Shown here: in pieces, positions 53,774 through 62,736 of the stretch | Layout: every line of letters begins with the position of its first letter | How positions within the stretch are numbered: position 1 is the stretch's first letter | Assembly: GCF_004362895.1 (NCBI RefSeq) | Contig: NZ_SNXI01000002.1 | Location: 186,001-250,000 of the forward strand | Origin: Idiomarina aquatica | GTDB lineage: Bacteria > Pseudomonadota > Gammaproteobacteria > Enterobacterales > Alteromonadaceae | Direction: 5' to 3' | DNA: 64,000 nucleotides | Translations under genes and position numbers: made by a program | The notes under the pieces: generated by a model | What the model was told of the DNA's origin: nothing | What the model saw: the letters and a program-made list of their open reading frames with translations, nothing else | The model's database searches: none

Positions 53774-56089
53774 GTGAAGAAAACAGTTATTTTGGCCTTA
53801 ACGGCCATCCCGCTGGCAGCCCCTGTTATGGCACAAGAGCCAATGGAAGTCATTGAAGTGATGGGCCGCGATAGCGAACAGCTGGTATTGCCGTCGGAAG
53901 AAGAGACCGAAGGCTTATTTGGATTGGCTGAGAGTCTCAAGGATATTCCGCGTGCGGCGACGGTGATTAATGAATCGCTGATGCAGGAAGCGGCGATCGA
54001 TGACTTGCACGATATTGCGCGTTTTGTGCCCAACAGCTATGCAGCGGCTGGCTTTGGCAACCCGTCACTGCCAACTATTCGCGGCCAGCTGGGCGAATTA
54101 TATGAAGCCGGTATGCGCCGTCAGGCCGGTAATAATGGCTTAGGCATTCCGATGTCCTTTAATGCCATCGAGGGCATTGCGGTGGTTAAAGGCGCACCGC
54201 CGGTGATGTTAGGCACCAGTCAGCGGGTCGGCGGTTTTGTTAATTTACAGCCCAAAAACGCCAACGTTAACCGTGCTCACACGCGACTGGCGGGTGAGTG
54301 GGGGCAATGGAGCCAATACCGTCTGCAGTTAGACCACAATGCGGTATTAAAAAGTGATGAACAGGCATTGCGGGTCAGTGCTGAATATATCGATGAAGAC
54401 AGCTTCTACGATTATCACCAGCACCGCAGCGATGACTTATTGGTCGCTTACCAGTGGCAGCCCAATAGCGATACCCAGCTTGACGTCGCATTGGAGTATT
54501 ATGACGTCGCCTGGACCGACAATGCCGGCATCAACCGGCCGACACAGAACCTCATCGATAATAATATGTACATTACCGGCCAGGGCGTGCAGCCTAACGG
54601 ATCGACGGTGCCGGGTGCCGGTGCGGTTATTAGCCCGACTGGCGAAGTGCGCATTGATCGCAGCACCACACTGAACGATCCACGCGACACTAATACCGCG
54701 GAAACGACCTTGCTGCATGCTAAGTTGCAGCATTACTTTAATGACGACCTGGTGTTAGTTAATCGCACTTATTATCAGTATTTAACCCGCGAAGGCATCA
54801 ATCAGAATAGCTTTGTCGAGATCATCGATGACGCCCATACCTTTGAGAACCGCACCGAGCTGCATATTGCCAAAAAGACAGTGATCGGTGCTAATTTGCG
54901 GGTTAATGATGTGTTGGGTTACAGCCAGTTCACGACCGAAGCAGACAATCCAATCGATTTAACAGGCCCGTTGAGCAACCGTCGCATTCCATTGACTGAT
55001 GCGCAGCAAGCGCGATTAATCGAGCTGCGACCGGGGCTTTTTGTGTCGCCGGGCGGCCAATACGATTTAGACGGCGATGGTGCCGGTGATTTTAATCTGT
55101 CTGATACTACCGACTCGACCAGCTATCAGTGGGGTGTGTTTGCGCAACACGAGCAGGCACTAACCGAACGCTGGAGCATCACAGGCGGCGTGCGAGCCGA
55201 TTATTATGACGTCGATGCCGAAGATCCGCTGGCGCCTGCCGGTGTTGAAGCGCAACGTGACGGCTACAGTGACTGGTTATCGGCGCTGAGTTTATCCACA
55301 CAATATGCCTGGACGCCGGATTTAACCCTGTATGCAACCGCCTATAAAAGCGACTCGACCTCGAATTCTATGGCCGGCGGCACCGTACTGAATGCGGCTG
55401 GTGTGATTGATGAACAGAACTTTGCCACCGAAAACGAATTGTATGAAATTGGCCTGAAATACGCACCGTCTGATGCGCGCTGGTATGCCGACGCGACGCT
55501 GTTTGACCAAACCCGCAGCCTGCGTAATCGCGATGGCTCTAACAGCGGTATTCGAACCGAAGGTATTGAAGGCCAGTGGCATTTTGCGGCTGACGCATAC
55601 TGGGTAACATTGGCCGCCAGTTATATTGATGCCTACTGGGATAATTCGGCGTCGTCGCAGGGCACCGGCCAGGTTGCTGATGCCTTTGATGATTCGCGCC
55701 CTGATATTATCGAGGGCACCGGTGTGGGCTCGCCAAATTTCACCTTGTTTCCGGCATCGACTCAACAATTGCAGGGTATTCCAGAGGTGCAGGCGTCACT
55801 TGTGGCGGGCTGGTCGATCACGGAAAATTGGTCGGTGGGCGGTGATTTAAGCTATACCAAGCACTTTCCGCTGGACTATCTGCAAACGGTGTTTATCCGT
55901 GACCAGCATACCCTGAATTTGCACACGCAGTACCGTGTGACGCCGCAACTGACCGCACGGCTGGATGTATTTAATGTCACCGATCAGGATAACTGGTCAC
56001 CGGTATTCGAAGGCGGCTATTTTGGTGCCACGCTGGCATTTCCATCGCAGCCCGTGCACGCTCAGTTAAGTGTGCGTTACGCATTTTGA
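53774..56089 (+). CDS. TonB-dependent siderophore-type receptor
   Basis: 771 residues. The signal peptide ends APVMAQ; a TonB-box-like MEVIEVMGRD follows. The plug has LAESLKDIPRAATVINESLMQEAAIDDLHDIARFVPN and IEGIAVVKGAPPVMLGTSQRVGGFVNLQPK, of the FhuA/FpvA siderophore group. The barrel ends AQLSVRYAF. This differs from the five nutrient receptors upstream in size and plug type. The AraC regulator and Cys-rich protein just upstream may respond to the same ligand. Codon use is less biased than in the nutrient receptors. Confidence 0.9.
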   Translation: MKKTVILALTAIPLAAPVMAQEPMEVIEVMGRDSEQLVLPSEEETEGLFGLAESLKDIPRAATVINESLMQEAAIDDLHDIARFVPNSYAAAGFGNPSLPTIRGQLGELYEAGMRRQAGNNGLGIPMSFNAIEGIAVVKGAPPVMLGTSQRVGGFVNLQPKNANVNRAHTRLAGEWGQWSQYRLQLDHNAVLKSDEQALRVSAEYIDEDSFYDYHQHRSDDLLVAYQWQPNSDTQLDVALEYYDVAWTDNAGINRPTQNLIDNNMYITGQGVQPNGSTVPGAGAVISPTGEVRIDRSTTLNDPRDTNTAETTLLHAKLQHYFNDDLVLVNRTYYQYLTREGINQNSFVEIIDDAHTFENRTELHIAKKTVIGANLRVNDVLGYSQFTTEADNPIDLTGPLSNRRIPLTDAQQARLIELRPGLFVSPGGQYDLDGDGAGDFNLSDTTDSTSYQWGVFAQHEQALTERWSITGGVRADYYDVDAEDPLAPAGVEAQRDGYSDWLSALSLSTQYAWTPDLTLYATAYKSDSTSNSMAGGTVLNAAGVIDEQNFATENELYEIGLKYAPSDARWYADATLFDQTRSLRNRDGSNSGIRTEGIEGQWHFAADAYWVTLAASYIDAYWDNSASSQGTGQVADAFDDSRPDIIEGTGVGSPNFTLFPASTQQLQGIPEVQASLVAGWSITENWSVGGDLSYTKHFPLDYLQTVFIRDQHTLNLHTQYRVTPQLTARLDVFNVTDQDNWSPVFEGGYFGATLAFPSQPVHAQLSVRYAF

Positions 56090-56113
56090 GGCTGGAAAAA
56101 AGCAATTAATGAC

Positions 56114-56151
56114 CTATAATAAGACCTGTTAATAGTCTTTTAGGAGGTCTT
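56114..56151 (+). promoter_or_regulatory. Promoter/operator of the RelBE-type module
   Basis: TATAAT at 56114-56119 is a consensus -10. The inverted repeat AAGACCT (56121-56127) and AGGTCTT (56145-56151) brackets the transcript start and includes the AGGAGG ribosome site, directly before the ATG. An antitoxin bound here would block transcription, and a folded leader could hide the ribosome site. Confidence 0.6.
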
Positions 56152-56406
56152 ATGAAAACGGTCAGGCCCATTTACGCACGCAACTCGACCAGTATTAGCG
56201 AGTTGAAAAAAAATCCGATGGCGGTTGTTGAGGAGTCTCATGGAGAGCCGGTAGCGGTGCTGAATAGAAACCAGCCCGCGTTCTACTGTATCCCGGCAGC
56301 GACCTATGAGGCGCTGATGGAAGAACTCGATGATAGGTATTTAGCTGAGTTGGTGAAGAAACGTCGACATGAAGATGAAGTCGAGGTGAATATCGATGAC
56401 TTATAA
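56152..56406 (+). CDS. Phd/YefM-type antitoxin
   Basis: 84 residues. The Phd/YefM N-terminal DNA-binding fold shows NSTSISELKKNPMAVVEESHGEPVAVLNRNQPAFYCIPAATYEALME. The acidic C-terminal tail (KKRRHEDEVEVNIDDL) would wrap the toxin. It overlaps the RelE-type toxin by 11 bases and probably represses the promoter at 56114-56151. Confidence 0.88.
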   Translation: MKTVRPIYARNSTSISELKKNPMAVVEESHGEPVAVLNRNQPAFYCIPAATYEALMEELDDRYLAELVKKRRHEDEVEVNIDDL

Positions 56407-56683
56407 GCTGACGTTTAAACGTTCAGCTTATAAAGAATGGAAGAAGTTGAACAAGGATGTTCAGGCGCAATTTAAAGTCAAGTTAAAACAGAGGCTTGAG
56501 TCGCCGCACATATTATCCTCTCGTCTAAGGGGGATGGATAACTGTTACAAAATTAAGTTACGCAAACTAGGGTACAGACTGGTTTACCAAGTAAGAGATT
56601 CCGAGCTTGTAGTTACGGTAGTAGCTGTTGGCAAACGGGATAAAAACCAAGTGTACGAGAGTGCACGCAAGCGATTGGATTAA
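56396..56683 (+). CDS. RelE/ParE-superfamily toxin
   Basis: 95 residues of the RelE mRNA-interferase fold: YKLTFKRSAYKEWKKLNKDVQAQF, a long basic helix with KLKQRLESP, RLRGMDNCYKIKLRKLGYRLVYQV and VVTVVAVGKRDKNQVYESARKRL. The basic residues and the C-terminal Arg/Tyr resemble RelE that cuts ribosome-bound mRNA. The start ATG lies within the antitoxin's last codons. It ends 5 bases before the next gene, which may therefore be partly co-transcribed with it. Confidence 0.88.
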   Translation: MTYKLTFKRSAYKEWKKLNKDVQAQFKVKLKQRLESPHILSSRLRGMDNCYKIKLRKLGYRLVYQVRDSELVVTVVAVGKRDKNQVYESARKRLD

Positions 56684-56688
56684 TTCTT

Positions 56689-58830
56689 ATGTCATTGAAA
56701 AAGCTACTGTTGCTGTTGGTTATTATTGCGCTGTTTATCAGTGCATTTGTTTTTGATTTAACCCAGTATTTATCGCTGGATGTACTTAAAGAGAAGCAAC
56801 AGCAGCTTAATTCATTGTTTGCTGAAAACCCTGTCAGCACCTTTGCGATTTATTTTGCCATTTACGTTATTTCTACAGCGCTTTCTCTGCCCGGCGCGAC
56901 TGTATTAACACTAGGGGCCGGCGCGATATTCGGGTTTGGTTGGGGCTTGTTGTTAGCTAGCTTTGCCGCCTCTGTTGGTGCTTTCTTATCATTTTTAAGT
57001 GCCCGTTTTATTTTGCGCGACTGGGTACAGGCTAAATTCGGTGAGCGACTGGATGCGATCAATCGCGGTATTGAACGTGACGGCGCGTTTTACCTGTTGA
57101 GCTTGCGACTGGTGCCGCTGTTTCCGTTTTTTGTCATTAATCTGGTCATGGGGCTGACCCCGATCAAAGCCTGGACTTACTATTGGGTCAGTCAGGTGGG
57201 TATGTTGCTGGGCGCTGCGGTTTATATCAACGCCGGTACTCAGCTGGCGCAAATCAATAGCCTCGGCGATGTGGTGTCGGCGGATCTCATAGGCGCCTTT
57301 GTCTTACTTGGCATTATGCCGATTATCGCCAAATTTATTTTAAGCATCGTTAAACGCCGCAAGGCATTCAAAGGCTACCAAAAGCCGAAGTCGTTCGATA
57401 ACAATATGGTGGTCATTGGTGCCGGTTCTGCCGGGTTAGTCAGTGCTTATATTGCCGCCGCGGTAAAAGCGAAGGTCACATTGATCGAGCGCGATAAAAT
57501 GGGCGGCGACTGTCTGAATACCGGCTGTGTGCCCTCTAAAGCCTTGCTGCATGTGGCGAATGTGGCACACCAGGCGCGTCATAGCGAACATCTCGGCGTT
57601 AAAGCTGACAATGTGCAGGTCGATTTTAAGCAGGTAATGCAACAGGTACAAGACGTTATTGGTAAAATCGAACCCCATGATTCGGTGGAGCGCTATGAGC
57701 AGCTGGGTGTTAATGTCGAACTCGGAGAGGCGCGTATTGTGTCACCATGGGAAGTCGAAATAACACAAAATGGCGAGACCAAAACCATCACTACCCGCGC
57801 TATCGTAGTGGCGACCGGGGCGCGTCCGTTAGTTCCTGAGTTCGAGGGACTGGGTAACATCGATTACCTGACTTCCGATAATTTGTGGTCGTTGCAGGAA
57901 TTGCCTGAACGATTGGTGGTACTCGGCGGTGGCCCGATTGGCTGCGAATTATCACAGGCCTTCCAACGGTTAGGTTCACAGGTAACCCTGGTGGAGATGG
58001 CGGATCGTATTTTAGGTCCGGAAGATCAGGATTCGGCGGAATTGTTAGCTAAGCAGCTGCAAAACGATGGTATTGACTTAAAAACCGGTCACAAAGCTAA
58101 GCGCTTTGAACAACACAACGGCGAAAGCCTGTTGGTGGCGGAACATGACGGCAAAGAACAACAGATCCCGTTTGACCGGGTATTGATAGCGCTGGGCCGT
58201 CAGGCCAACGTCAGTGGTTTTGGCCTGGAAGAGCTAGGTGTCGAAACCGATCGCACCATCAATACCAACGAATTGCTGCAAACCAATTATCCCAATATTT
58301 ATGCCTGTGGTGATGTGGTCGGCCCGTATCAGTTTACTCATGTTGCCTCGCATCAGGCTTGGTATGCAGCCGTTAATGCCTTATTTGATCCGCTTAAAAC
58401 CTTCCGCGTGGATTATTCGGTCATCCCCTGGGTCACTTATACTTCACCGCAGGTTGCAAACGTGGGTCTGACCGAACAACAGGCGCAACAGAAAAACAAG
58501 GAATACGAGGTTACGACCTACGATATTGGCGAGCTCGATCGCGCGATAGCCGATGACAATGCCTATGGACGGGTTAAGGTATTGACCGTGCCGGGCAAAG
58601 ATAAAATTCTCGGGGTTAATATTGTCGGCCCGTCTGCGGGTGAGCTGTTAGCCGAATATGTGCTGGCGATGAAGCACGGCATTGGTCTTAATAAAATTCT
58701 CGGTACCATCCATAGCTACCCTACGCTGGCAGAAGCCAATAAATACGTTGCAGGTGAGTGGAAGCGTGCTAATGCGCCGCAGAGCTTGCTAAACTGGGTG
58801 GAGAAATTCCATCGCTGGCGTCGGAGTTAA
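56689..58830 (+). CDS. Fusion of TVP38/DedA-type membrane domain and FAD disulfide oxidoreductase
   Basis: 713 residues in two parts. Residues 1 to about 225 are a TVP38/VTT membrane domain of about six helices, with LSLPGATVLTLGAGAIFGFGWGLLLA and YLLSLRLVPLFPFFVINLVMGL. From about 238 on is a group I pyridine nucleotide-disulfide oxidoreductase: the FAD motif VVIGAGSAGLVSA, redox Cys275 and Cys280 in GGDCLNTGCVPSK, NAD-binding VVLGGGPIGCELSQAF, CGDVVGPYQFTH and a C-terminal IHSYPTLAEANK. The active His-Glu pair of lipoamide dehydrogenase is replaced by HSYPTLAE, as in mercuric-reductase-like enzymes. Substrate unknown. It is 1 base before ynjB. Confidence 0.92.
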   Translation: MSLKKLLLLLVIIALFISAFVFDLTQYLSLDVLKEKQQQLNSLFAENPVSTFAIYFAIYVISTALSLPGATVLTLGAGAIFGFGWGLLLASFAASVGAFLSFLSARFILRDWVQAKFGERLDAINRGIERDGAFYLLSLRLVPLFPFFVINLVMGLTPIKAWTYYWVSQVGMLLGAAVYINAGTQLAQINSLGDVVSADLIGAFVLLGIMPIIAKFILSIVKRRKAFKGYQKPKSFDNNMVVIGAGSAGLVSAYIAAAVKAKVTLIERDKMGGDCLNTGCVPSKALLHVANVAHQARHSEHLGVKADNVQVDFKQVMQQVQDVIGKIEPHDSVERYEQLGVNVELGEARIVSPWEVEITQNGETKTITTRAIVVATGARPLVPEFEGLGNIDYLTSDNLWSLQELPERLVVLGGGPIGCELSQAFQRLGSQVTLVEMADRILGPEDQDSAELLAKQLQNDGIDLKTGHKAKRFEQHNGESLLVAEHDGKEQQIPFDRVLIALGRQANVSGFGLEELGVETDRTINTNELLQTNYPNIYACGDVVGPYQFTHVASHQAWYAAVNALFDPLKTFRVDYSVIPWVTYTSPQVANVGLTEQQAQQKNKEYEVTTYDIGELDRAIADDNAYGRVKVLTVPGKDKILGVNIVGPSAGELLAEYVLAMKHGIGLNKILGTIHSYPTLAEANKYVAGEWKRANAPQSLLNWVEKFHRWRRS

Positions 58831-58831
58831 A

Positions 58832-59896
58832 ATGCGCACGTTAATCCTCGGCTTATTGTTATTACTGTCTAGCGCAGCTTATGCGCAGCCGCAAACGGTC
58901 TACTTTTATGCCTGGGGCGGCAATCCGGCGGTTAACGACTACCTGCGTTGGGCAGCACGTGAGCTTAAAGCGCAGGACATCGAATTGCGCCACGTTAAGG
59001 TGGCGGATATTGCCGAGGTGGTAAAGCAATTAACCGACGGCCGCAGTAACGCCGACTTGATGTGGATAAACGGCGAGAACTTTCATGCTCTAAAAGCAGC
59101 GGATAAGTTGTACGCGGCAGCCGAACAGGTGCCAAACCTGGCCCATGTGCGGGACGAATTGAACTGGCAAACCGACTTTGGTGAATCGGTCGATGGTTTG
59201 GAAATACCCTGGGGGGTGGGTCAGTTTTACCTGCTCAGCTGCCAAACCTGTTTAACCGGGAACACCATTTCAGCCGAAGAGTTACTACTATATGCCGAAC
59301 GCAATCCCGGCCAAGTCAGCTATCCGAAACCACCGGAGTTTCATGGCACGACCTTTTTAAAAGCGTTATTACTGTCGTTAAGCGAACAAGATGAGGTGTT
59401 CCAGCAGCCGGTGTCGGCAGTCGATGCCGAAAAACTCACGCAACCGTTGTGGAATTACCTACAGCGACTGCATCCGCTTTTATGGCAACAGGGCGAGAAC
59501 TTTCCCGCGTCGGCTTCGGAAATGCGTAATTTATTTGCCAACAGCGCGTTGGATATCGCGGTCAGTTTTAACCCCAACGAAGTGCAAACACTCGTCAGTC
59601 AGGGCCGAATCCCTTCAGGAACGCAGCGGGTGACCCTGGGTGATGCCGCGATTACCAACCATCACTATCTGGCGATCCCTGCGTCGGCTAAGGCGAAAGA
59701 TGCGGCCGTTGAGGTGATTAATTTTATGCTCAGTGACCAGGCTCAGCTGCGTAAAGCGCAGCTTGATGACTGGGGCGACCCGGCGGTTGTCGAACTGTCA
59801 GGCGCCAAAACACCCGCATTGTTGCCGGTAGCACCGGATTTTCACGCCAGTTGGCAAACCTACCTGGAGCAGGCGTGGTTAGAGCGCTTTCAGTAA
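58832..59896 (+). CDS. ynjB: ABC transporter substrate-binding protein YnjB
   Basis: 354 residues. A signal peptide ends AAYAQ. The class F-like binding-protein fold has VYFYAWGGNPAVNDYLRW near the N-terminus, LMWINGENFHALK, GLEIPWGVGQFYLL and ITNHHYLAIPASAKAKDAAVEVINFML. This matches YnjB of the Ynj ABC transporter, whose solute is not established. Its end overlaps ynjC by 22 bases. It follows the TVP38 fusion gene, so all five could form one transcript. Confidence 0.85.
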   Translation: MRTLILGLLLLLSSAAYAQPQTVYFYAWGGNPAVNDYLRWAARELKAQDIELRHVKVADIAEVVKQLTDGRSNADLMWINGENFHALKAADKLYAAAEQVPNLAHVRDELNWQTDFGESVDGLEIPWGVGQFYLLSCQTCLTGNTISAEELLLYAERNPGQVSYPKPPEFHGTTFLKALLLSLSEQDEVFQQPVSAVDAEKLTQPLWNYLQRLHPLLWQQGENFPASASEMRNLFANSALDIAVSFNPNEVQTLVSQGRIPSGTQRVTLGDAAITNHHYLAIPASAKAKDAAVEVINFMLSDQAQLRKAQLDDWGDPAVVELSGAKTPALLPVAPDFHASWQTYLEQAWLERFQ

Positions 59897-61458
59897 CGGT
59901 ATTACTGGTATTAGTCGGCGTGCCGCTACTCGCGGCATTGCAGGCTTTGCAATTGCCATCAACCATTGACTGGGCGCTATGGACATGGCCGTTACTGCAA
60001 ACACTCTTAGTAACAGGGGTCAGCGCGCTGCTGGTTGCCTGGCTGAGTCTTGCGGTTGCGCCTGTTATTGCAAATAGTCGCTGGTTTAATGGTCTTAGCG
60101 TGGTGCTGGCAACACCGCATGTTGCCTTTGCTGTGGGGATTGTGTTTTTGTTCAGCCCTACGGGTTATCTGGTACGCCTTGTCGAAGCCATGACCGGTCT
60201 GCTGCCGACACCACCTAGCGGCTGGCCATTACCGGATAAGTCGCTGCTGACGTTGACGCTGGTTTTGCTGCTAAAGGAACTCCCTTTTATGTTGTTGATG
60301 GTCAGCACCCAGCTAAAACAAATTCCCTACCAGCGCTGGTTGTTGCAGGCGCAGAGCATGGGCTGGTCGGCACGCCGCAGCTGGTGGTCGTTGATTGTAC
60401 CGGTGCTGTTATCACGCCTAAAATTACCCTTGGCTGCCATTATTATTTATACCGTGTCGGTCGTCGATATCCCTTTGTTATTAGGCCCCAATGCGCCGGG
60501 TTTACTTGCCGTGGTGGCTTTTGAGCAACATTACCAATGGGGCAATCAGGATAATGCCAGTCAGGGCGTGTGGTTGCTGATATCAACCAGCGCCCTGGCA
60601 TTGGCGGCCATGTTGATGGCTATTCGCGCGTATCGGTGTGTGGCTGAACGCTTACGGCAGCAGTTTGCTAAAGCGTCGCGACGACAATGGCATCTGTCGT
60701 TTGCGGGCAGCGCCGTTGCGGCGGCGCTGGTTTTGGTGTCGCTACTGGTTATCGGGATGTTAGTGGTGCAAAGTATTGCCGGAGCGTGGTTTTATCCCGA
60801 TTTACAGCCCGGCGCATGGCAGCCGCAGCGCTGGTCAACGGAGTGGCCCTATATGGCACCCCTGTTATGGGATACGTTTTGGGTTGCTCTAGTTAGCGCT
60901 ATAGCGTCGGTGGCGGCAGCGGTTATGGTATTAGAGCGACAACGACAGCGCCGGCAAAAGCAGCTGAAGGTATTGCCATTACTGTTGTTGTTGGTGCCGC
61001 AGTTGGTGTTGGTTCTGGGCTGGCAACAGCTTGCAGGACAGGGCTCTGAGGGCGCTGTTTTAGTGTGGTCACACGTGGTATTTGGCTTCCCTTATGCGTA
61101 CCTGGTTATGCACGGCGCCTGGGTGAATTTCGACGAGCGTTGGCTTTATCAGGCGCAAAGCCTGGGCTACAGCTATGGTCGTGCCTGGTTTACACTGGTG
61201 CCCCGGATGCTGAAAGGACCGCTGCTAACGGCCTTTGCTATCGCCTTTGCGGTGAGCATTGCGCAATATCTGCCGACGCTGTGGCTGGCAGGGGGGACTT
61301 TGCCGACCTTAACCACCGAAACAGTCAGCATCGCCTCCGGCGGCGACTGGCGTTTGGCTGCGGTCTATGCGGTGATGCAGACGTTATTGCCGTTGCTGGT
61401 ATTCAGTTTGGTTTTAATGATTCAACGTCGACAACGGGGAACACAAGTCAGTGTCTGA
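59875..61458 (+). CDS. ynjC: ABC transporter permease YnjC (fused double permease)
   Basis: 527 residues from a GTG at 59875, with GGAG five bases before it (TTG at 59851 is the other candidate). About 12 membrane helices occur in two permease halves, each with its own cytoplasmic EAA-type loop: QAQSMGWSARRSWWSLIVP and QAQSLGYSYGRAWFTLVPR. This double layout is that of YnjC. The end overlaps the ATPase gene by eight bases. Confidence 0.87.
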   Translation: MVRALSVTVLLVLVGVPLLAALQALQLPSTIDWALWTWPLLQTLLVTGVSALLVAWLSLAVAPVIANSRWFNGLSVVLATPHVAFAVGIVFLFSPTGYLVRLVEAMTGLLPTPPSGWPLPDKSLLTLTLVLLLKELPFMLLMVSTQLKQIPYQRWLLQAQSMGWSARRSWWSLIVPVLLSRLKLPLAAIIIYTVSVVDIPLLLGPNAPGLLAVVAFEQHYQWGNQDNASQGVWLLISTSALALAAMLMAIRAYRCVAERLRQQFAKASRRQWHLSFAGSAVAAALVLVSLLVIGMLVVQSIAGAWFYPDLQPGAWQPQRWSTEWPYMAPLLWDTFWVALVSAIASVAAAVMVLERQRQRRQKQLKVLPLLLLLVPQLVLVLGWQQLAGQGSEGAVLVWSHVVFGFPYAYLVMHGAWVNFDERWLYQAQSLGYSYGRAWFTLVPRMLKGPLLTAFAIAFAVSIAQYLPTLWLAGGTLPTLTTETVSIASGGDWRLAAVYAVMQTLLPLLVFSLVLMIQRRQRGTQVSV

Positions 61459-62098
61459 CAATACGGATTCATTACTAATTCGACAGCTTAACATCAGCCG
61501 GCAGGGTAAGTCGCTGATAAGTCTGACGGAACTAAGGGTTAAGCCCGGTGAGGTGGCGACCATCGTTGGCCCCAGTGGCAGCGGCAAAAGTACGTTATTG
61601 CGCTGGGTTCTGGGCGAGCCGCTGCATGATTTTAATGCCAGCGGCGAACTTTGGCTGGGTGGCAAACGTATGGATAAAGAGCCCATTGAGCGGCGTCAGA
61701 TTGGCTTGATGTATCAAAAAGGTGACCTGTTCCCACACTTGACGGTATTGCAGAATTTACTCTTTGCGCTGCCGCGGGTTGGCAAAGCAGAGCAGCGGCA
61801 ACGTGCAGAGCAGGCACTGCAGGCGGTGGGATTACAGCATAAACGAACGGCAATGCCGGATGAGCTCAGTGGGGGGGAACAATCGCGTATTGCTTTGATC
61901 CGATCGTTGCTGGCTGAGCCTGAGGCCATTTTGCTGGACGAGCCGTTTTCGGCGCTGGATACGCAATTGCGTCGGCACATTCGCGAGTGGACTTTTGCGC
62001 AAATCAAACAACGCAATATCCCGGCCATTTTAGTGACGCATGATGCGGCTGACCATGGTCAGGGCCCGTTGGTAGAACTTGGGGAAACACATGTTTGA
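61451..62098 (+). CDS. ynjD: ABC transporter ATP-binding protein YnjD
   Basis: 215 residues. Walker A GPSGSGKST, Q-loop LMYQKGDLFPHL, signature LSGGEQSR, Walker B AILLDEPFSALD and H-loop VTHDA are all present. It starts at a GTG inside the ynjC stop. Its last codons overlap the start of ynjF. The length is normal for YnjD. Confidence 0.92.
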   Translation: MSDNTDSLLIRQLNISRQGKSLISLTELRVKPGEVATIVGPSGSGKSTLLRWVLGEPLHDFNASGELWLGGKRMDKEPIERRQIGLMYQKGDLFPHLTVLQNLLFALPRVGKAEQRQRAEQALQAVGLQHKRTAMPDELSGGEQSRIALIRSLLAEPEAILLDEPFSALDTQLRRHIREWTFAQIKQRNIPAILVTHDAADHGQGPLVELGETHV

Positions 62099-62696
62099 TC
62101 CGGTTATTACGCCGCTAACGCGAAAAATACTCGAGCCAGCAGTGGGCTGGTTAGTTAAGCGCAATATCAGCGCTGACCAGGTAACGGTGAGTGGTTTCTT
62201 AATCGGCTTACTGGCAGTACCTGCACTGGCGTATGAATTTTACACTGTGGCGTTGCTGTTTATTTTATTAAACCGCCTGGCCGATGGCCTGGACGGTGCG
62301 GTAGCTCGGCAGACTCAGCAGACAGATGCCGGCGGCTATCTGGACATTGTACTGGATTTTATTTTTTATAGTGCGGTAGTGCTGGGTTTTTTACTGGCAG
62401 AACCGGCGCAAAATGCGGTGGCCGCCGGGGTGTTAATGGTGACCTTTATGGGCACCGGCTCAACGTTTTTAGCCTTTGCCGGTATTGCCGCCAAACGCGG
62501 TATCGAGAACCTCGATTACCCGAATAAATCGTTGCACTACATGGGCGGTTTAACCGAAGGCTTCGAGACCATACTGGCGTTTGTGCTGTTCTGCCTGTGG
62601 CCGCAACACTTCGTTATGCTCGCGTACGTATTTGCCACCGCCTGCTGGCTAACCGCGCTAACCCGCCTGTACAGCGGCTACCGCACACTCCAGTAG
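62091..62696 (+). CDS. ynjF: CDP-alcohol phosphatidyltransferase YnjF
   Basis: 201 residues with about six membrane helices. The family motif D-G-x2-A-R-x8-G-x3-D-x3-D is seen in DGLDGAVARQTQQTDAGGYLDIVLD. The start is the ATG at 62091 after TGGGGA, overlapping ynjD by eight bases. CDP-alcohol transferases make phospholipids by joining CDP-diacylglycerol to an alcohol; the alcohol here is unknown. In E. coli ynjE, a sulfurtransferase, sits between ynjD and ynjF; it is missing here. The TAG stop is the TAG of the following repeat. Confidence 0.87.
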   Translation: MFDPVITPLTRKILEPAVGWLVKRNISADQVTVSGFLIGLLAVPALAYEFYTVALLFILLNRLADGLDGAVARQTQQTDAGGYLDIVLDFIFYSAVVLGFLLAEPAQNAVAAGVLMVTFMGTGSTFLAFAGIAAKRGIENLDYPNKSLHYMGGLTEGFETILAFVLFCLWPQHFVMLAYVFATACWLTALTRLYSGYRTLQ

Positions 62697-62722
62697 CTCG
62701 TGCCCTGGCACGAGGCGCGAAG
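62694..62722. repeat. Short mosaic hairpin
   Basis: GTAGCTCGTGCC-CT-GGCACGAG: the same stem word as at 44851. It begins inside the ynjF stop codon. Confidence 0.7.
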
Positions 62723-62736
62723 AGGACACACGATTT

